DNA of 52,324 bases, taken from contig NZ_DXUU01000017.1 of the NCBI RefSeq assembly GCF_019417665.1, positions 1 to 52,324 on the forward strand, in the 5' to 3' direction. The notes below the pieces were generated by a model, which was not told where the DNA came from, made no database searches, and saw only the letters and a program-made list of their open reading frames with translations. This DNA comes from Ruminococcus sp. GTDB lineage: Bacteria > Bacillota > Clostridia > Oscillospirales > Ruminococcaceae. Each line of letters starts with the position of its first letter. Position 1 is the stretch's first letter. Of the stretch, positions 25,715 to 34,593 are shown in pieces. The translations under genes and the position numbers were made by a program.

Positions 25715-26194
25715 TTAAGCTTGCGCAAGTTCTATCCAATATTCCAGAATTGCTCCAAATTCATTGAAAATGATTCTTTCCGGCTCCTTTTCTTTGTAAT
25801 CCAGCATAACAAAATTTTTATGTTCCTTATGAACACCGATGCAAGCAAAACCCATTCCCTCACCAATAATCAGATAAGGGGAGTGCTTTTGATAAGATGC
25901 ATATAGCGCTGTATCTTGATCCTGGGTAACGATTTTTCCATCCTCCTTGACGAAAAAGGTGGGATAGCCCACATTGTTTTTCTTCGGATTATGGATTCCG
26001 AATAATTCGATTTCATCAAGAATTCGTGCGCCGTTTGACAGCTTCAAAAAATCCCGATATGATGGAGGAATCTCTATATGGTTTTCTTTTTCGAATTTGC
26101 TGATTTGTAGTTCCGTAGTTGGCTGAAAAAATTTGGAATATTGAAATGGTTTCTTATAACTCTGAAGCCATGTGCAGCATTCCTGTATTGTCAT
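25715..26194 (-). CDS. SMI1/KNR4 (SUKH) family protein
   Basis: 159 residues of the SUKH fold. The core shows EKENHIEIPPSYRDFLKLSNGARI, IELFGIHNP, and the late block FACIGVHKEHKNFVML. Many SUKH proteins are immunity proteins for polymorphic toxins; others are stand-alone regulators. No toxin gene is adjacent on either strand, so this would be an orphan. It lies 67 nt before the flavodoxin-like pair and after the lysS terminator, and probably has its own promoter, which I cannot identify. Confidence 0.82.
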   Translation of the reverse strand: MTIQECCTWLQSYKKPFQYSKFFQPTTELQISKFEKENHIEIPPSYRDFLKLSNGARILDEIELFGIHNPKKNNVGYPTFFVKEDGKIVTQDQDTALYASYQKHSPYLIIGEGMGFACIGVHKEHKNFVMLDYKEKEPERIIFNEFGAILEYWIELAQA

Positions 26195-26214
26195 GACAAT
26201 TTATCCTTTCTACA

Positions 26215-26263
26215 GAAAAAGGGAAACCGGCAGGCGGAACATTCCGTCTGCACCGATTCCCCC
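26215..26263 (-). terminator. Terminator after lysS
   Basis: On the minus strand a long imperfect stem (GGGGAATCGG... with ...CCGGTTTCCC, inner TTCCG/CGGAA) closes with T5 at 26216-26220. It starts about 10 nt after the lysS stop. Confidence 0.8.
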
Positions 26264-26272
26264 TGTCAATGC

Positions 26273-27898
26273 TTACGCTTCTGTATCTTCTTCGGTTTCT
26301 TCCTGTTCTTGTCCCAGCTTCGGCAGCGGCCGCATGGTGGGAAACAGCAGAACGTCACGGATGGATGCGCTGTCTGTCAGCAGCATGACCAGACGATCGA
26401 CACCGAAGCCCAATCCTCCTGTAGGCGGCATACCATATTCCAGTGCGGTGACGAAATCCTCGTCCACCTCGCCAGTGGGATCACCCAGAGCACGACGTGC
26501 TTCAACTTGCTTGATAAAGCGTTCCTTCTGGTCTACCGGGTCGTTCAGCTCCGAAAAAGCGTTGCCCATTTCTCTTGCATAAATGAAATATTCAAAACGT
26601 TCTGTAAATGCTGGATCAGAGGGCTTACGCTTAGCCAGAGGAGAGTTCTCTACTGGATAATCATAGATAATGGTGGGCTGAATTAGTTGCTCCTCCACAA
26701 AGGCATCAAAAAATGCAATGAGTACGTGTCCCTTTGTAGCGTGCTCGCCTTCTTCTACTTCTACGCCCTTTTCTTTTGCGCAGGCTCTGGCATCTGCATC
26801 GGTTTCCCAATCGTTGTAATCTACCCCAGCATATTTTTTAACTGCCTCCGCCATGGTTAGACGTTCCCACGGCTCACCCATGCGGATCTCTGTACCCTGA
26901 TAGGTGATAACATCCTTGCCGCAGATCTTCCGGGTCAGGGTGCGGTACAGATCTTCAATAATATCCATCATGCCGAAATAATCGGTGTAGGCCTGGTACA
27001 TTTCAATGGTGGTAAATTCTGGGTTGTGGGAAGGATCCATTCCCTCGTTGCGGAAAATTCTTCCCACTTCGTAAACCCGGTCAAAGCCGCCAACAATGAG
27101 CTTTTTCAGATTCAGTTCTGTCTCAATGCGCAGGAACATATCCATATCCAAGGTGTTGTGATGGGTAGTAAAGGGCCTTGCCGCTGCTGCGATCTGAATG
27201 GGCAGCAGTACAGGTGTCTCCACTTCCAGATAGCCGATGCCGTCCAGATATGTCCGGATTTCCCGGAGGATCTGACTGCGTGTGACAAAGGTTTTCTTCA
27301 CATCCGGATTCACGATCAGATCCAGATAGCGCTGACGATACCGGGTGTCCTGATCTTTCAGTCCATGCCATTTTTCCGGCAGAGGCAGGAGAGACTTGGA
27401 CAGCAGTGTGATCTCCTGTGCGTGAATGGAGATCTCGCCCTTTTTTGTGCGGAATACAAAGCCTTTCACGCCGACAATATCGCCGATATCCCACTTTTTG
27501 AAGTCCTGCTTGAAGAATTCCTTGCCCACGTCGTTGGAACGGACATAGACCTGAATGCGGTCGGTGTCGTCACGGACGTCGATGAAGTTAGCACGTCCCA
27601 TATCACGCCAGCTCATAATACGACCAGCAATGGAAACTGGCTGTTCCTTGAGGGTATCCAGCTTTGCCTGGAGTGCTTCTTCGTCTCCAGCAGCTTCTTC
27701 GATGAACCTTGCTTCTGTTTCTTCGTAGGAAGATTTGATAGAAGCCGCTTTTTCTGTCACATCATATTTCGTGATGGTAAACGGATCGTTGCCGTCTGCC
27801 TGTCTCTGCCGCAGCTTCTCCAGACGGATCTGCCGCAGTACGTTACGATCCTGTTCCTGCTCCTGTTCCGGAACAGCCGGGTTTGTCTGATTCGCCAT
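26273..27898 (-). CDS. lysS: Lysyl-tRNA synthetase, class II
   Basis: 541 residues. An N-terminal OB anticodon-binding domain (VSIAGRIMSWRDMGRANFIDVRD) precedes the class II core: motif 1 (FVTRSQILREIRTYLDGIGYLEVETPVL), motif 2 (RIFRNEGMDPSHNPEFTTIEMY) and motif 3 (GMPPTGGLGFGVDRLVML). It charges tRNA-Lys. I choose the ATG at 27898, 10 nt after AGAGGA; an in-frame GTG at 27907 is nearly against the ribosome site. The terminal Glu-rich tail is short. greA lies 22 nt upstream, so greA-lysS is one operon, as often in Firmicutes. Confidence 0.96.
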   Translation of the reverse strand: MANQTNPAVPEQEQEQDRNVLRQIRLEKLRQRQADGNDPFTITKYDVTEKAASIKSSYEETEARFIEEAAGDEEALQAKLDTLKEQPVSIAGRIMSWRDMGRANFIDVRDDTDRIQVYVRSNDVGKEFFKQDFKKWDIGDIVGVKGFVFRTKKGEISIHAQEITLLSKSLLPLPEKWHGLKDQDTRYRQRYLDLIVNPDVKKTFVTRSQILREIRTYLDGIGYLEVETPVLLPIQIAAAARPFTTHHNTLDMDMFLRIETELNLKKLIVGGFDRVYEVGRIFRNEGMDPSHNPEFTTIEMYQAYTDYFGMMDIIEDLYRTLTRKICGKDVITYQGTEIRMGEPWERLTMAEAVKKYAGVDYNDWETDADARACAKEKGVEVEEGEHATKGHVLIAFFDAFVEEQLIQPTIIYDYPVENSPLAKRKPSDPAFTERFEYFIYAREMGNAFSELNDPVDQKERFIKQVEARRALGDPTGEVDEDFVTALEYGMPPTGGLGFGVDRLVMLLTDSASIRDVLLFPTMRPLPKLGQEQEETEEDTEA

Positions 27899-27920
27899 TG
27901 GTTTCACATCCTCTGTATAA

Positions 27921-28391
27921 TTACTTGCTGATTTCTAGAATTTCAAATTTCAGTTCGCCTGCCGGCGCTTCGATCATAAAAGTATCGCCGACTTTTTTCT
28001 TGAGAGCACCCTTTCCGATAGGAGATTCGTCAGAGATCTTGCCCTCGGAGAAGTTCGCCTCATTACTGCTGACGATCTGGAAAGTTTCGATTTTGCCGGT
28101 ACGGAAATTTTTCAGCTTGACCGTAGAGCCCAGACCAACTTCGTCAATAGAGATGCTGTCATCATCCACTTCCTCGGAATTGTCAAGGGTGTACTGGATC
28201 TCTGCGATCTGCGCCTCCAGAATTGCCTGTTCGTTTTTGGCTTCATCGTACTCAGCATTCTCGGAGAGGTCACCCTGTGCACGTGCTTCTTTCAGCTTCT
28301 GTGCCATTTCTGCACGGCGGACGGTTACCAAAAAATCGAGTTCTTCCCGCAGCTTTGCTGCACCGGATTTAGAGATCTGTTTCTTCGCCAT
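27921..28391 (-). CDS. greA: Transcription elongation factor GreA
   Basis: 156 residues. The N-terminal coiled-coil hairpin (about 1-75) carries the acidic tip region DLSENAEYDEAKNEQ that reaches into the polymerase channel to stimulate cleavage of backtracked RNA. The FKBP-like C-terminal domain ends with ESPIGKGALKKKVGD and a short beta strand. Length and layout are standard. The ATG follows AAAGGAG, with a perfect promoter 45-70 nt upstream. Confidence 0.96.
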   Translation of the reverse strand: MAKKQISKSGAAKLREELDFLVTVRRAEMAQKLKEARAQGDLSENAEYDEAKNEQAILEAQIAEIQYTLDNSEEVDDDSISIDEVGLGSTVKLKNFRTGKIETFQIVSSNEANFSEGKISDESPIGKGALKKKVGDTFMIEAPAGELKFEILEISK

Positions 28392-28433
28392 AATATTGAT
28401 ACTCCTTTGATTTTGATCATAGACAATATTCTT

Positions 28434-28462
28434 ATTATAGTATATTTTTCCGCAGTTGTCAA
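28434..28462 (-). promoter_or_regulatory. Promoter for greA-lysS
   Basis: Minus strand: perfect TTGACA (28457-28462), 17-nt spacer, perfect TATAAT (28434-28439). Confidence 0.88.
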
Positions 28463-28508
28463 CTAGGAAATTGCGGAGAAAACGGGAATGGCATTACCGC
28501 ATAAGGAT

Positions 28509-29630
28509 TTATTTCTGATAATAACTCATTAGATTACACTGGATCATGCCATTATACAGCTTTCGTTTTTTATCTGCTTGTTTGCCGAAATGCAGCTCAA
28601 AGTCTGCGTCTGGTGTAATGATATAGCAGGGGTGTGCCTTGTCCGCCGGGAAAACCTCTCCCATGATCCGGTAGATGGACTGTGCGTGCTGGATGTCCAG
28701 CATTCGCTCACCATAAGGCGGATTGCAGATGGTGATAGCACCTTCCGGCGGGACAAAATCTGCGATATTACACTGAACGATCTCGATCCGGGGCTTCACA
28801 CCGGCACGGCGGCAGTTCTCCTCTGTCAGAGCGATTGCCTCAGGGTCAATGTCTGAACCAAATGCAGTAAAGGCTGCGTCGTGCTTGATATGACCAACCG
28901 CTTCCCCACGTGCTTCCCGCCAGATGCTCTGTGGGATCTGATCCCATTTTTCTGCCAGGAAACGGCGGTTCAGTCCCGGTGCCATACGCATTGCCTTGAA
29001 TGCAGCTTCGATTAAAATAGTGCCGCTTCCGCAGAAGGGATCGCAAACCACGCTGTCGGAATGTACCCGTGCCAGATCCACAATGCCGGCGGCAAGGGTC
29101 TCCTTGATGGGAGCAGCGTTGGCATTTTTCCGGTATCCGCGCTTGTGCAGACCGATTCCGGAGGTGTCCAGATAGATCGTAGCAATGTCCTTGCGAATGG
29201 AAAATTGGATGGGATGCGCTGTGCCGGATTCTGTAAACCAACTGATGTGGTAGACAGATTTTAGCCGCTCCACAGCGGCTTTTTTAATGATAGACTGGCA
29301 GTCTGGCACGCTGTGCAGTTTGGAATTCAGTGCATGTCCTTTTACTGGGAATGCGTCGTTCTTGCCGATCCACTGTTCCAGCGGCAGTGACTTCACACCT
29401 TGGAACAGTTCTTCGAAGGTATATGCTTTAAACTGTCCAAGCTGGATCAGGACACGTTCCGCTGTGGAAAGACAGAGATTCGCTTTGGCAATAACGGAAG
29501 CATCTCCCCGGAACAGAACTCTTCCGTCCTGTGCTGTAATATCTGTACCGCCGATTTTTGAAATTTCAAACCGCAATGTACGCTCCAACCCGAAGTGACA
29601 CGGGCAGCAGAGTAAATAAGTTTCCTGCAT
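28509..29630 (-). CDS. THUMP-domain 23S rRNA methyltransferase (RlmL/YpsC type)
   Basis: 373 residues. It begins with the TYLLCCPCHFGLERTL ferredoxin-like/THUMP part (about 1-155), then a Rossmann methyltransferase core: CDPFCGSGTILIEAA (SAM loop), GSDIDPEAI, and the catalytic ICNPPYGERM (NPPY motif for N2-guanine methylation). Corresponds to B. subtilis YpsC and the N-terminal half of E. coli RlmL, which methylate a guanine of 23S rRNA. The greA promoter downstream shows it is a separate unit from greA. Confidence 0.9.
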   Translation of the reverse strand: MQETYLLCCPCHFGLERTLRFEISKIGGTDITAQDGRVLFRGDASVIAKANLCLSTAERVLIQLGQFKAYTFEELFQGVKSLPLEQWIGKNDAFPVKGHALNSKLHSVPDCQSIIKKAAVERLKSVYHISWFTESGTAHPIQFSIRKDIATIYLDTSGIGLHKRGYRKNANAAPIKETLAAGIVDLARVHSDSVVCDPFCGSGTILIEAAFKAMRMAPGLNRRFLAEKWDQIPQSIWREARGEAVGHIKHDAAFTAFGSDIDPEAIALTEENCRRAGVKPRIEIVQCNIADFVPPEGAITICNPPYGERMLDIQHAQSIYRIMGEVFPADKAHPCYIITPDADFELHFGKQADKKRKLYNGMIQCNLMSYYQK

Positions 29631-29658
29631 GATTTACACATCCTTATCATTTAGTACA

Positions 29659-29690
29659 AAACCGCCGAAAGAATCAGCGGTCTTGTTTTT
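29659..29690. terminator. Short terminator after the PBP1A gene
   Basis: ACCGC and GCGGT with a 10-nt loop, bounded by AAAA on one side and a T-rich run on the other, about 22 nt past the PBP1A stop on the minus strand. The stem is short, so confidence is moderate. Confidence 0.5.
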
Positions 29691-29711
29691 CATCGTTTGT
29701 CCATAAAATAC

Positions 29712-32198
29712 TTATTGCGCCGGGGCTGTTTCCTGCGCAGCTGGTGCAGTTGTGGCTGCATTGTTTTCTTGAGCATGCGCAGCGGTGGTTTCTGTGGCGG
29801 AACCGCTGTTTTCATTTTTTGACTTGGTGGTATAGGACTTCTTGCATTCATCACAAACCGGTGCATTGCTGGATTTCCAGTAGCCGGTAGTGGTGGAACT
29901 GCAATTAGGTCCTGCAATCTTACCGGATTTTGTGCAGACTTTTCCTTCAATTACATTGCTGTTTGTGGGATATTCTGCGTCAGTGTCCAGACTGTTTGCA
30001 TACTCGCCGATGATATTGTACCAGATCTCTGCGGACTTGATCTTGTGGTCCTCGATTTCAGAACGTTCTGTATAGCCGAGCCATACACCGCTGACAAAAT
30101 CCTCTGTGAGTCCCACAAAGGTCATGTCGTTCCAGTCCTGGGTAGTACCGGTTTTACCTGCTACATGTTTGTTTTCCAGTTTTGCTTTCTGACCAGTACC
30201 GTTATTGACAACGTCTTGGAGTAGTTTGTTCATGACATACGCCGTCTCGCTGCTAACCGCCTCGTGGGGAGTACCGTCGTTTTCATAGATCACATCGCCT
30301 GCCCCCTGGACAACCTTGCTGACCAGATGTGCTTCATACTGGGTACCACCGTTGCCATAGGGGATATAGCCGTTTACGAGATTTTTCAGTGTCAGACCAT
30401 AGGTCAATGCACCAACGGTCAGCGGAGAATATGCAATATCGGTATGTCCGTCGCCGGAGTCCTCACAGAGATCAAGGCCTATACGTGTTGTTGCAAATTC
30501 AAATACTTTCTGAGGAGTTAATGCATCGCATAGCTGTGCCGGAACGGTGTTGTAGGATTTTTCCAGTGCCTCATAGATCTTCAGATCCTTATGGCTGATG
30601 GACATGGCGGAACTGTCTTCACTGTAGTTTGTAGGCCATTTCTTGCCTTCCACTTCAATCGGTTCATCCTTATAAATAGAGCCCCAGTGGATCAGATCGT
30701 TTTCCAGTGCCAGTCCATAGGTGGTCAGAGGCTTGATTGTTGAACCCGGTTGACGTGGTTCCATAGTGGCGTAGTTCCAGCAAAGGGGTACGGTCTTTTC
30801 ACCGGTAGCACCAGCCACTGAAAGGATTTCTCCCTTGTAATTCATGGCAATAAACGCAGATTCGGGGTAGACGATTTCTTCAGTAGTATATTCACCGTCA
30901 CCATTTGTATCCTGCCACTTTGCGACCCGATCTTTTTCCACTAAATTGTTCAGATCCAAATATTTGTCTTCTACATATTTCTGCATATCCAGATTGACTG
31001 TCGTATAGATCTGATAGCCGCCGTGATTAATACGGGTAATTGCCTGCTCTGTAGTCAGGTTAAATTTATCACTGAGATAATCAGCCACTTCATACATGGC
31101 AGCATCAATAATCCATGATGTTGTATTATTTGTATCTTTTTCTTCTTCCTTTTCTATCTCTGGATGTGCCGACTTGTATTCTTCGGAATCTGTAAAAATC
31201 AGTTTTTCATGCAGTGCCGCCTGGTACTCGTCATAGGTCAGGGCACCATTGTCATACATCTGCCACAGAACATATTCCTGACGTTCCTTGTTCTTCGCAC
31301 GCCCGGTGTTGACCCATTCGCCCGTGACATCATCGGTATACCCAGCAAAGGGGTTGAGCGTTTCCGGGCTTTTAGGAATTGCTGCCAGGCATGCTGCTTC
31401 TGCCACATCCAGATCTGCGGCGCTCTTGCCGAAATATTTCTGTGCAGCGTGCTCAATACCGTTGGAAGTGCCGCCGAAACCGATATAATTCAGATATGTC
31501 TCCAGGATCTTGTCCTTGGAATAAGCACGCTCCAGCTCCATAGCACGGAAGATCTCACGGATCTTACGGGAAGGAGACTGTTCGCTGTCGCCAGTAATAT
31601 TTTTGATGAGCTGTTGTGTAATGGTCGAACCGCCCTGGTTGGTATCATAAATATGAACAAACATATTGACAAATGCAGAAAGGGTACGCTTATAATCGAC
31701 ACCATCGTGGGTGTAGAAACGTTCATCTTCAGCACAGACAAAAGCGTCCCGGACATGCTGGGAGATATTGTCGATGTTGATGGGGATACGCTGAGAGGCA
31801 TTGCTGACTTCATAGATCTCTACCCACTCGCCGGATTCATCCTGGGCATAGATATTGGTGTTATAGGACAATTCCATTTCTTCAATGGTAACATTTGAAA
31901 CATCATCCCGGAAATTCATGACATAGACCACAAGGGCGGTGGTAACAATTGTACATGTAATGATGAGGATCAAAAACAGCGCTGCCAGGGTAGAACCGAG
32001 AATGGAGAGCGTCTGCCGCAGAATGGGAAATCGCTTGATCTTTACAGTCGGCTCGTCCAGTTCCGGACTGTGATAGGGATATTCCGGGGTACCGGTGGGG
32101 CCGTAATATTGCCGTTGGGGTGCACCAGAGCGTGCCTTTGCTGTCCGCTTGGAATTTGCCTCGGAGTTGTTGGCTTTTTTCTTTTTGTTATTTTCCAT
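29712..32198 (-). CDS. Class A penicillin-binding protein (PBP1A): transglycosylase and transpeptidase
   Basis: 828 residues. A basic cytoplasmic N-terminus and one membrane anchor (about 70-95) are followed by the glycosyltransferase domain (ERFYTHDGVDYKRT, GGSTITQQLIKN) that polymerises lipid II. The penicillin-binding transpeptidase has its triad motifs: PGSTIK (Ser486), SYN in KSYNTVP, and KTGT in AGKTGTTQDW. The C-terminus has four Cys (CTKSGKIAGPNCS and CDEC) and an Ala/Thr/Gln-rich tail of about 35 residues. I choose the ATG at 32198, 9 nt after AAAGGA; the frame is open upstream but has no ribosome site. Single-gene unit. Confidence 0.94.
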   Translation of the reverse strand: MENNKKKKANNSEANSKRTAKARSGAPQRQYYGPTGTPEYPYHSPELDEPTVKIKRFPILRQTLSILGSTLAALFLILIITCTIVTTALVVYVMNFRDDVSNVTIEEMELSYNTNIYAQDESGEWVEIYEVSNASQRIPINIDNISQHVRDAFVCAEDERFYTHDGVDYKRTLSAFVNMFVHIYDTNQGGSTITQQLIKNITGDSEQSPSRKIREIFRAMELERAYSKDKILETYLNYIGFGGTSNGIEHAAQKYFGKSAADLDVAEAACLAAIPKSPETLNPFAGYTDDVTGEWVNTGRAKNKERQEYVLWQMYDNGALTYDEYQAALHEKLIFTDSEEYKSAHPEIEKEEEKDTNNTTSWIIDAAMYEVADYLSDKFNLTTEQAITRINHGGYQIYTTVNLDMQKYVEDKYLDLNNLVEKDRVAKWQDTNGDGEYTTEEIVYPESAFIAMNYKGEILSVAGATGEKTVPLCWNYATMEPRQPGSTIKPLTTYGLALENDLIHWGSIYKDEPIEVEGKKWPTNYSEDSSAMSISHKDLKIYEALEKSYNTVPAQLCDALTPQKVFEFATTRIGLDLCEDSGDGHTDIAYSPLTVGALTYGLTLKNLVNGYIPYGNGGTQYEAHLVSKVVQGAGDVIYENDGTPHEAVSSETAYVMNKLLQDVVNNGTGQKAKLENKHVAGKTGTTQDWNDMTFVGLTEDFVSGVWLGYTERSEIEDHKIKSAEIWYNIIGEYANSLDTDAEYPTNSNVIEGKVCTKSGKIAGPNCSSTTTGYWKSSNAPVCDECKKSYTTKSKNENSGSATETTAAHAQENNAATTAPAAQETAPAQ

Positions 32199-32301
32199 AA
32201 TCATGGATCCTTTCGAAGTATCTGCACAAAATGCCGTGCAGGAAAGTGATACAAATGCAGCGAAACAATGCTGCAAAAGAAGCGAAAATCAATACACAAC
32301 T

Positions 32302-32330
32302 ATTATAACACATTTTTTTGCGGATGTTAA
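32302..32330 (-). promoter_or_regulatory. Promoter for the PBP1A gene
   Basis: Minus strand: TTAACA (32325-32330), 17-nt spacer, perfect TATAAT (32302-32307). Confidence 0.75.
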
Positions 32331-32431
32331 GAGGTGCAGCAGATTTTCTTCGAAAAATATGCAGAATGTATAAACTTACGAATTCTGGCAAGAATATTTC
32401 TGGTACTTATAGAAAGAAAGGAAGGCGTTTT

Positions 32432-32761
32432 ATGGAAAAACGAAAGATCGCATGGATGATACTCACCGCCATCACTATCTCTCTGGTGATCGTTGCCGGG
32501 TCGCTGACAGTGAGTATGCGGCAGGAGCGCAGTGCTGCTCAAGGGGTAACCACGGAGGAGACAACGACAGAACCAGGATATCTGCTGAAAATCGCTGACG
32601 GACAGATCGGGCTGTTCCGGATGGGGAACAGTGTGCCCTATCAGCGACTGGACATGCCGTTGAATCTGCTGTCAGACTATGACCGGGAACAGCTGGAGGA
32701 AGGAATCCCGGCGGCAACGGAAACAGAGCTGCGGCAGTTGGTGGAGGATCTGACATCCTGA
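32432..32761 (+). CDS. Membrane-anchored protein, BofC C-terminal-like
   Basis: 109 residues. A signal anchor (about 7-28) is followed by a Thr/Glu-rich linker and a compact domain (YLLKIADGQIGLFRMGN ... YDREQLEEGIPAATETELRQLVEDLTS). That layout matches the small BofC-like domain in many clostridial proteins; BofC itself controls a sporulation protease. The role here is unknown. The ATG at 32432 follows AAAGGAAGG. It is divergent from the PBP1A gene and runs into the palindromic element at 32791, whose final stem and T-run could terminate it. Confidence 0.7.
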   Translation: MEKRKIAWMILTAITISLVIVAGSLTVSMRQERSAAQGVTTEETTTEPGYLLKIADGQIGLFRMGNSVPYQRLDMPLNLLSDYDREQLEEGIPAATETELRQLVEDLTS

Positions 32762-32790
32762 TATGGCTATGAGAAACTCGGAGAACAAAA

Positions 32791-32890
32791 GGGGCTGTTG
32801 CAGGGGCAGAAAAATCCTGATTCACGGGTCGATTTGGGCATCGCACCGTTTTTCTGTTGGATTTTGACTGCTTGCAACAGTCCCTTTTTC
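32791..32890. repeat. Palindromic element, copy A
   Basis: About 100 nt bounded by complementary ends (GGGCTGTTGCA near 32792 with TGCAACAGTCCC ending at 32884), followed by T5. Inside are a second pairing (CAG-AAAAATCC with GGATTTT-GA-CTG) and a third hairpin (ACGG...CGAT with ATCG...CCGT). The reverse complement aligns end to end with 40695-40791 at roughly three quarters identity and almost no length change. It can serve as a terminator for the BofC-like gene. It may be a structured RNA or a miniature mobile element; I do not recognise it. Confidence 0.75.
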
Positions 32891-32900
32891 AAAAATCAGA

Positions 32901-33794
32901 TTAATATTTCAGCAGGCGGATATAATGATTTGCCTCACGCAGCACATGGTCTGCCAGAAGAGGCAAGATAACAGAGCGGATCTTGCACTGTATGATTCTT
33001 TCTGTGCCAGCGGATTTAAAATCCTGTAAGCGAATGGCTTTTTCCAGCGAATCTGACGTTAATGTCTGATTGTGGGCATTGCGGCAGCTCTTCAGCAGTC
33101 CGGCAAATTCTTTGGCGAATCCGTCGGCTGTATCGAACAGTTCCGTTTCAGACGGATCCAGAAGTCCCCGGATAAACATGGCGTGTTCCATCATGATCTG
33201 ATTCCAGAAGCATTCGATCTCTTTCATAGACTGGCAGGGCAGTTCGCCGTCCTGTTCCAGAGTCTGTACATAATTTCTGTACAGCTTTGCTTCACGGATA
33301 ATATGTTCCAGTAGCAGGGGATAGTTCATGGTAAACATATGACAGCGGAGAACACGCTCCAGAATGCGTTCTTTTAGTCCGATGAGTCTATCCAGAAGTT
33401 TCAGAGCATGTCGGTTTAGCCGCTGCACCTGGCATTCTTTCTCCATGCCGCACTGTCTTCGGCAATTGTCGCAGGTCAGAGCCAGTTCCTGCTGGGTAAT
33501 GTCTTGGCGGATGGGAATTCCGGTAAAACGCTGGGTCTGCTGTTCTGCCAGGGTTGTGTATTCGGTGACAAGCTCGCCGGAATCCAGCACATCGCAACTG
33601 ATAAGACCGCTGGTGAGCTGGAGCGCCTGCCGGAGTAGGTTTTCAAATTCTCGCTGGTACATCTCTGCCTGTTTGGAAAATGCCGCACCGGCCGGGGTAA
33701 ACCCTGCCCGGAGAAACAGGGAGTGTTCTTTCATGATACGTCCGAAAAATAAGTGCAGTTCCAGAGACTGCATGACATAATTCTCTGTGTGCAT
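32901..33794 (-). CDS. DUF2935-type protein, hemerythrin-like helical repeats
   Basis: 297 residues, almost all helical. Two similar halves each contain an IM-x-EH block followed by xxFxRxxL: FFGRIMKEHSLFLRAGF (near residue 20) and FWNQIMMEHAMFIRGLL (near 195). The pattern of His and Glu in paired helices is that of DUF2935, thought to bind a di-metal centre like hemerythrin or ferritin. Four Cys (CDNCRRQCGMEKEC) in the linker could bind metal. I start at the ATG at 33794, 4 nt after TGGAGGG. No partner gene is evident. Confidence 0.78.
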   Translation of the reverse strand: MHTENYVMQSLELHLFFGRIMKEHSLFLRAGFTPAGAAFSKQAEMYQREFENLLRQALQLTSGLISCDVLDSGELVTEYTTLAEQQTQRFTGIPIRQDITQQELALTCDNCRRQCGMEKECQVQRLNRHALKLLDRLIGLKERILERVLRCHMFTMNYPLLLEHIIREAKLYRNYVQTLEQDGELPCQSMKEIECFWNQIMMEHAMFIRGLLDPSETELFDTADGFAKEFAGLLKSCRNAHNQTLTSDSLEKAIRLQDFKSAGTERIIQCKIRSVILPLLADHVLREANHYIRLLKY

Positions 33795-33981
33795 ATGTCC
33801 CTCCAAAATGATTTCAGTATGACATAGTATATGCACGTGAGGAGGATTTGGTTCAATCCGAACTACTTCTTTATATGTGCCAGAAAGGCAGCCTGCTGAT
33901 CCAATTTAGGGCAAATAATATTTACCGATAAAGTTTTGCAGATTACATTTTACAGAAAAATCGTAAAGTTTTCATTTTCTA

Positions 33982-34010
33982 TTGTATTTTTCCGGAGATT
34001 ATGCTAAAAT
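33982..34010 (+). promoter_or_regulatory. Candidate promoter for the sigma/anti-sigma pair
   Basis: TTGTAT (33982-33987), 17-nt spacer, TAAAAT (34005-34010), about 100 nt before the sigma gene. Nearby, TAAAGTTTT occurs twice (around 33930 and 33964), which might mark a second, sigma-specific promoter; this is speculative. The rest of 33795-33981 shows nothing else. Confidence 0.5.
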
Positions 34011-34113
34011 AAAGAAAAACAGCCCCGGATATTCAAAAAATATTTACAATAAAAACCGCAATTTTTTCCTTTTCATCCGTCTAACACTATGAAGGGAGGT
34101 AATCGGGGAATCC

Positions 34114-34593
34114 ATGGATCTAAAAGAACAATACAAAAAAATATTTCAATACTGCTATTTTCGCATTCCGAATAGTGAAACTGCCGAGGATCTGACCCAG
34201 GAGACCTTCCTTCGATTCCTGGAGCACCCGGAATATCAGGAAAATGGCTGCGAATTGCAGTATTTATACACCATTGCACGGAATCTGTGCATTGACGAAT
34301 ACCGTAAGACATTCCCGGAGGAACTGTCGGAGGAGCTTCCGGACGAGTCGGATCTGGAGACAGAATTGACCGATAGCCTCACGCTTCGCAGCATTATGGA
34401 GGCTCTGCCGGAGGAAGAACGGGAAATTATTATGCTGCGGTACATCAATAAGATATCTGTTGCGGATATCAGTAAAATATATCACATATCTTGGTTCGCA
34501 ATGAACCGTAGGATCAAGAAGATCCTTGTAAAAATGCGGCATGAATTTGAAAAGGAGGGGTTGGAATGCGCCGAAAATTCAGACGAGCACTGA
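34114..34593 (+). CDS. ECF-type RNA polymerase sigma factor
   Basis: 159 residues with region 2 (YCYFRIPNSETAEDLTQETFLRFL, ending in LYTIARNLCIDEYRK) and region 4 (LPEEEREIIMLRYINKISVADISKIYHISWFAMNRRIKKIL, a helix-turn-helix read across about 95-140). No region 1 or 3, as in ECF factors. It would direct polymerase to a small regulon. The gene overlaps the next by 28 nt, so the two are coupled and the second is very likely its membrane partner. Confidence 0.9.
   Translation: MDLKEQYKKIFQYCYFRIPNSETAEDLTQETFLRFLEHPEYQENGCELQYLYTIARNLCIDEYRKTFPEELSEELPDESDLETELTDSLTLRSIMEALPEEEREIIMLRYINKISVADISKIYHISWFAMNRRIKKILVKMRHEFEKEGLECAENSDEH

Noticed and set aside
31164..31898. 244-codon plus-strand open frame
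   Set aside because: Antisense to the glycosyltransferase domain of PBP1A, which is unambiguous.
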